DNA from: Lentisphaeria bacterium UBA4640
GTDB taxonomy: Bacteria > Verrucomicrobiota > Lentisphaeria > Victivallales > UBA1829
Assembly: GCA_002405835.1 (NCBI GenBank)
Contig: DHMO01000020.1
Location: 1-64,000, forward strand
Direction: 5' to 3'
DNA: 64,000 nucleotides
The position numbers were made by a program, and so were the translations under genes. The notes below the pieces were generated by a model, which saw only the letters and a list, made by a program, of their open reading frames with translations, had not been told where the DNA came from and made no database searches. Numbering within the stretch: the first letter of the stretch is position 1; the number at the start of each line of letters is the position of its first letter. Positions 60,605 through 64,000 of this stretch are shown one piece after another.

Positions 60605-61564
60605 ATGCACGCAATGATTCTCGACGAACAACTCAATTTCAAATGGGCGGAAGTCCCCGATCCGGTCCGCAAACCGGATGAAGTCCTCATCAAGGTTCAC
60701 GCCGCGGCGGTCAACCGCGCCGACCTGATGCAGAAGGACGGCTGCTACAGTTCTCCCGCCGGCTGGCCGCAGTGGTGCGGACTCGAAGTTTCCGGCGAAG
60801 TCCTGGAAGCCCCCGCGGACGCCGCGGTCAAACCGGGCGACAAAGTCTGTGCGCTGCTCGGCGGCGGCGGATATTCCGAACTTGTGACAGCCCCTGCGGG
60901 CATGGTCATTCCGATTCCGGAAGGACTTTCGATGATTGAAGCCGCAACCCTTCCGGAAGTCTGGTCGACGGTTTACCTGAATCTTCAGCTGGAAGCCGGC
61001 GGCATGAAACCGGGCGATGTTTTCTATATGCAGGCGGGCGCCAGCGGCGTTGGACTTGCCGCGATCCAGTACGCCAAACAGCTTGGCGCGGAAGTCATTA
61101 CGACGATCGACTCTCCGGAGAAAGCGGAGTTTGTCCGCAAGCTCGGCGCGGATTACGTTCTTGACTACCGCAAAGAGGATGTCCGTCCCGTGATTGAAGC
61201 GCATCCCCCGACGGTTGCCCTTGACTGCATCGGCGGCAAACTGATGGGCGAATGCTTCCGCAACATGGTTTTCGGCGGCCGCTGGATTATGATTGCGACG
61301 ATGGCGGGAGCGGAGACGACGATCAACCTTGAAACGGTCTGGCGCAAACGCATCCGTCTGATCGGCAGCACCCTCCGCAGCCGTACACCGGAGGAGAAGA
61401 GCCGTATTCTGAAAGCCTTGCAGACGGAGCTCTGGCCGTTGTTCTCGTCGCGCAAGCTGATCACGAACATCCACGCGGTGTTTCCGATCCGTGACGTCGA
61501 GAAAGCCCACGGCGTTCTCCGCCGTGCGGAAAACATCGGCAAAGTTGTTCTGACGCTTGAATAA
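60605..61564 (+). CDS. NAD(P)H:quinone oxidoreductase-like MDR protein
   Basis: This 319-residue zinc-less MDR protein of the quinone-reductase type (PIG3-like) has RADLMQKDGCY near the start, the NADP motif GASGVGLAAIQYAKQLGA, and a C-terminal YxxE-like catalytic region. An earlier ATG at 60590 overlaps the previous stop, but 60605 has GGAG at suitable distance. It is the last gene of the operon before a terminator. Confidence 0.86.
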   Translation: MHAMILDEQLNFKWAEVPDPVRKPDEVLIKVHAAAVNRADLMQKDGCYSSPAGWPQWCGLEVSGEVLEAPADAAVKPGDKVCALLGGGGYSELVTAPAGMVIPIPEGLSMIEAATLPEVWSTVYLNLQLEAGGMKPGDVFYMQAGASGVGLAAIQYAKQLGAEVITTIDSPEKAEFVRKLGADYVLDYRKEDVRPVIEAHPPTVALDCIGGKLMGECFRNMVFGGRWIMIATMAGAETTINLETVWRKRIRLIGSTLRSRTPEEKSRILKALQTELWPLFSSRKLITNIHAVFPIRDVEKAHGVLRRAENIGKVVLTLE

Positions 61565-61570
61565 CCTCAT

Positions 61571-61607
61571 CCGGTCCCGCAGCTGTGACTTGCGGGACCG
61601 GTATTTC
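61571..61607 (+). terminator. Terminator of the 57.5-61.6 kb operon
   Basis: An 11-base perfect stem (CCGGTCCCGCA with TGCGGGACCGG, 61571-61581 and 61591-61601) is followed by TATTTCC. The T-run is weak. Confidence 0.7.
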
Positions 61608-61689
61608 CTCCCTCCCGTAAATTTTATTTTCTTTTCAGATTTTTTTGAATACAAACGAGTTTTAAAACGGCATTTTCCAACACAGCCCC

Positions 61690-61717
61690 TTGTATTTTTT
61701 CATTTCTACAGTATTTT
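61690..61717 (+). promoter_or_regulatory. Promoter-like hexamers at the head of element B
   Basis: TTGTAT and TATTTT with a 16-base spacer, matching the layout at 6781-6808. The predicted leader is about 295 nt. Confidence 0.5.
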
Positions 61718-61940
61718 ATATTTGTATTTTATACTGACAAAAATCAAGCATGGAATCTGTTCGATAAAACTTTCAGACGTTTATCATCTGCACGGAATCC
61801 CTGAATTGAACGTTGCAATGGATGTCTGTATCCGTTTTATCAATGCTTTCCATTTGTTTGCATTCTGTTCTGTATCCCGTAAGCTGTAAAGTTTACCAAA
61901 CTCCAGCTTCAATTTTTTTTGCAAAAGGACTGTAAGAAAC
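61690..61940 (+). other. Shared upstream element, copy B
   Basis: About 250 non-coding bases resemble 6780-7052, in the same orientation and block order. The block at 61751-61772 equals copy A at 20 of 22 positions, and TTGCATTCTGTT (61858-61869) and CTGTAAGAAAC (61930-61940) are identical. It precedes a second accessory operon by 79 bases. Long frames overlapping it on either strand look like chance and are not conserved in copy A. Confidence 0.7.
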
Positions 61941-62019
61941 AGGCTCTGACAAGGAATAAGGTCTTCAGGAATCTCCAAGAGCAGATATAGGAAAAACTAA
62001 ATAAAGGACTCAACCTCTT

Positions 62020-62196
62020 ATGGACTTCATCATCCGCATTGTACTGTGCTTCATCTTCCCGCCGCTTGCCGTGTTCGACAAGGGGTGCGGGATCATTCTG
62101 CTGACCCTCTTCCTCACTTGCATCGGATGGCTGCCGGGAACAGTCGTCGCTCTCCTCATCTGTCTTGCAGATAAAAAGAAGAAGATCGGAGAGTGA
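62020..62196 (+). CDS. YqaE/Pmp3-family small membrane protein (1)
   Basis: This 58-residue protein has two hydrophobic helices and the Pmp3/YqaE signature: FPPLAVFDKGCG between them and GWLPGTVVALLIC in the second. Family members are stress-induced small membrane proteins tied to membrane potential or ion homeostasis. AAAGGA lies 12 bases before the ATG. A paralogue follows after one base. Confidence 0.85.
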   Translation: MDFIIRIVLCFIFPPLAVFDKGCGIILLTLFLTCIGWLPGTVVALLICLADKKKKIGE

Positions 62197-62197
62197 T

Positions 62198-62419
62198 ATG
62201 GATGACTCCAATGTCAAAATAACAGGAAAAGATCTGGTCATACTCATCGTCCGGTATCTGCTCTGTCTCCTGTTTCCTCCGCTCGCAGTAATCGACAAGG
62301 GATGCGGATCCGTCTGTCTCGTCTTCCTCTTCACTCTTTTCGGGTGGCTGCCGGGAACAATCCTCGCATTCCTTATCTGCATTCGGGATAAAAATTATTT
62401 CTTGCAGCGGGAACCTTGA
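62198..62419 (+). CDS. YqaE/Pmp3-family small membrane protein (2)
   Basis: This 73-residue protein is a paralogue of the preceding one, with an extra polar N-terminal stretch (MDDSNVKITGKD). FPPLAVIDKGCG and GWLPGTILAFLIC are shared. The two genes are one base apart, a tandem duplication or a hetero-oligomer pair. Confidence 0.85.
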   Translation: MDDSNVKITGKDLVILIVRYLLCLLFPPLAVIDKGCGSVCLVFLFTLFGWLPGTILAFLICIRDKNYFLQREP

Positions 62420-62499
62420 TTTTTCTCTGTTTCCGTTGTAAGATTTCCAGAAAGAACGGAAGTCCGTATACGACAAACATAACAACAGGGAAGAGAATC

Positions 62500-63111
62500 A
62501 TGGCTTTTACAACTCGAAAATCCCTGCTCGCTAAAGTGCGCGCAGGCGATGAAGTCTCATGGAGCGATTTCTATACCGCATATAAACCCCTCATCTATCT
62601 CTGCGGAAACGACCACGGACTCTCCGACGCAGAAAAAGAGGAACTCGTTCAACAGGTCATGACCGAAATCTTCCGGAAAGACATCATCGGAAAGTTCGAT
62701 CCGGAAAACATTCCGAAAGATATCACATTCAAATACGATCCATCCAAAGGACGCTTCCGGCACTATCTCCGCAAAATCATCCGCAACCACGCAATCCGCA
62801 TTTACCGCAAACGCAACGAGCATGTCCAGCTCGAAGATATCGAAAACAATCCCGAAATTTCCGAAGACGACAGCTGGGACAAAGTCTGGGATGAAGAATG
62901 GCGGCATCATGTCCTCAACATGGCGCTCGCAGAACTCAAAGGACGCGTCCAGCCCGAAACATACGTCGCCTTTGAAATGTACGCGATTCAAGGACGCCCC
63001 GTGCAGGACGTCGCGAAATTCCTGAATCTCTCCGTATCATCGGTCTACACGGCGAAAAGCCGCTGCATATCAGCACTCAAAGAAATCATTGAAAATCTGG
63101 AGGAACGGTAA
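62500..63111 (+). CDS. ECF-like sigma-70 family RNA polymerase sigma factor
   Basis: This 203-residue protein has sigma region 2 (about 20-115, including EELVQQVMTEIF and the basic GRFRHYLRKIIRNHAIRIYRK) and region 4 (about 150-200, with VQDVAKFLNLSVSSVYTAKSR as the helix-turn-helix that reads the -35 element). Regions 1 and 3 are lacking, as in ECF factors. No anti-sigma factor is visible before the window ends. The start at 62500 has GGGAAGAG upstream. The next gene begins at the base after its stop. Confidence 0.85.
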   Translation: MAFTTRKSLLAKVRAGDEVSWSDFYTAYKPLIYLCGNDHGLSDAEKEELVQQVMTEIFRKDIIGKFDPENIPKDITFKYDPSKGRFRHYLRKIIRNHAIRIYRKRNEHVQLEDIENNPEISEDDSWDKVWDEEWRHHVLNMALAELKGRVQPETYVAFEMYAIQGRPVQDVAKFLNLSVSSVYTAKSRCISALKEIIENLEER

Positions 63112-64000
63112 ATGTTCAGTTTTAATTCTTTCTTTTCAAAAGAAAAACAGGAGCCTCAGACGGAAACAAATGATGAACGCACCATCAGCGAAATGATGAC
63201 GCCTGAACAATGGTCAAATTCATATAAAGAAGCTCAGCAGAAAAAAAATCTTACAGAAATGCACAATCTTCTGACCGGAATCTTTGAAGATACGGTCGAA
63301 ATTGTCAACCGCGGATGGTATATCTCTCCGGCGGGAAAACGCGTCATACTCCCCTCCCCGCTTCAGATGGAACGCGATACCGTATTCTATTCGCATGAAC
63401 TGCCTCCCGCTCCCAAACGGCGCGAGGAAGTAAAAACGGAGGTTCATGTCGTCAAGTCGGACTGCATTGATGCGGCAAAACTGCTTCTGGACAACGGACT
63501 GAATCCGGTTGTGCTCAATATGGCAAACCGCAGGACGCCTGGCGGAGGAGTTCAATACGGCGCCAGGGCGCAGGAGGAAACACTCGTCCGCAGAAGCTCG
63601 CTCTTCCGTTCGCTCTTTCAGTTTGCCTCTTTCCCACACGATTTCGGTGTGCCGCGCAGACCGGAATCGTATCCGATGGATCGCAATTTCGGAGGAATTT
63701 ACACTCCGAATGCAACAGTCTTCCGTGAAGGTCTTGCGCTTGGATACCGTCTGATGGAGACGCCATTCCTGCTTTCGTTTGTGGCGGTTGCGGCTATCAA
63801 TCATCCGCGCCTTGATGAAAACGGCTGGATGACGCAGGAAAGCATCGACGGCACGCTCAACAAAATCCGTACCATGTTCCGCATTGCGCGGAAGCACAAT
63901 CACGATTCCATCGTTCTGGGCGCGTGGGGATGCGGCGCATTCAAAAATCCGCCGGAACAGATTGCAAAGCTCTTCCATCAGGTTCTGGAGGAAGAGGAAT
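63112..64000 (+). CDS. Microbial PARG-type macrodomain protein (TIGR02452-like), cut by window end
   Basis: At least 296 residues are present and the frame is still open at 64000. An N-terminal helical part (about 1-105) precedes a macrodomain of the poly(ADP-ribose) glycohydrolase type, with the diagnostic GGG (144-146), seven residues, then QEE (154-156). The Glu pair is the catalytic site for removing ADP-ribose. A GAWGCGAFKNPP loop near residue 270 is also typical. It directly follows the sigma factor gene. It suggests that ADP-ribosylation is erased or sensed as part of this operon. The start codon follows GGAGG by nine bases. Confidence 0.85.
   Translation, partial: MFSFNSFFSKEKQEPQTETNDERTISEMMTPEQWSNSYKEAQQKKNLTEMHNLLTGIFEDTVEIVNRGWYISPAGKRVILPSPLQMERDTVFYSHELPPAPKRREEVKTEVHVVKSDCIDAAKLLLDNGLNPVVLNMANRRTPGGGVQYGARAQEETLVRRSSLFRSLFQFASFPHDFGVPRRPESYPMDRNFGGIYTPNATVFREGLALGYRLMETPFLLSFVAVAAINHPRLDENGWMTQESIDGTLNKIRTMFRIARKHNHDSIVLGAWGCGAFKNPPEQIAKLFHQVLEEEE

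Noticed and set aside
61557..61889. A 110-codon plus-strand frame across element B
   Set aside because: It starts inside the end of the MDR gene, runs through its terminator and has no ribosome site.
1..64000. tRNA, rRNA, CRISPR arrays, insertion sequences, phage genes
   Set aside because: No transposase, integrase or repeat-spacer pattern and no tRNA-like TPsiC-arm sequence were recognised on reading. Small RNAs cannot be excluded without covariance searches.

Overview
The window is a bacterial chromosome segment, most likely from the Lentisphaerota (Victivallis-like) in the PVC group. This is an inference. It rests on a secreted prepilin-type protein with the FTLIELL motif preceded by Lys, on many Gfo/Idh/MocA oxidoreductases, on AraC-family regulators beside glycosidase-type genes, on a glycyl radical enzyme (anaerobic life), and on moderately GC-rich coding DNA. 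No tRNA, rRNA, CRISPR array or transposase was found.

Layout. 0-2 kb: a P-II protein and an ammonium transporter behind a textbook sigma-54 promoter. 2.4-6.6 kb (minus): a tightly overlapping nagA-like / methyltransferase / thiD / cell-wall amidase operon. 6.6-18.9 kb: a long, visibly A+T-richer operon of seven genes. It encodes a zinc-ribbon GTPase (DO-GTPase2-like), its GAP1-N2-type partner fused to a membrane anchor and coiled coil, a giant membrane-anchored coiled-coil protein, a GYF-TM-trypsin-like protease, a MotA/TolQ/ExbB channel and two different single-TM coiled-coil subunits. This is the strongest candidate for a poorly described conflict or envelope-signalling system. 18.9-28.1 kb: carbohydrate and anaerobic metabolism (acetyl-esterase, glycyl radical enzyme and activase, AraC regulator, M20 peptidase, ADP-ribosylglycohydrolase fold protein, phosphoesterase).

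28.2-41.7 kb is mostly core: yebC-ruvC, psd-pssA-epimerase, rpmF-plsX-fabH, rplM-rpsI, nif3-like, efp-epmA, then a B-box/XRE-cupin/membrane-protein trio. 41.7-57.2 kb: two Gfo/Idh/MocA genes, galactokinase with a GT-C membrane protein, a secreted clan GH-A glycosidase-like protein with a prepilin-like protein and a divergent AraC regulator, a double-length phosphofructokinase with a degenerate C-terminal half, remnants of a regulator and a transporter, an LPG-synthase-like membrane protein with DUF190, and an RdgC-like protein. 57.4-61.6 kb: a four-gene catabolic operon. 61.7-64 kb: a second accessory operon (two YqaE/Pmp3 proteins, an ECF-like sigma factor, a PARG-type macrodomain protein cut by the window edge).

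The most unexpected observation is that the two accessory operons, 55 kb apart, are preceded by the same diverged element of about 250-270 bp (6780-7052 and 61690-61940). It begins with matching promoter-like hexamers and contains a strongly conserved block, which suggests the GTPase/proton-channel operon and the sigma-factor/macrodomain operon share regulation or origin.
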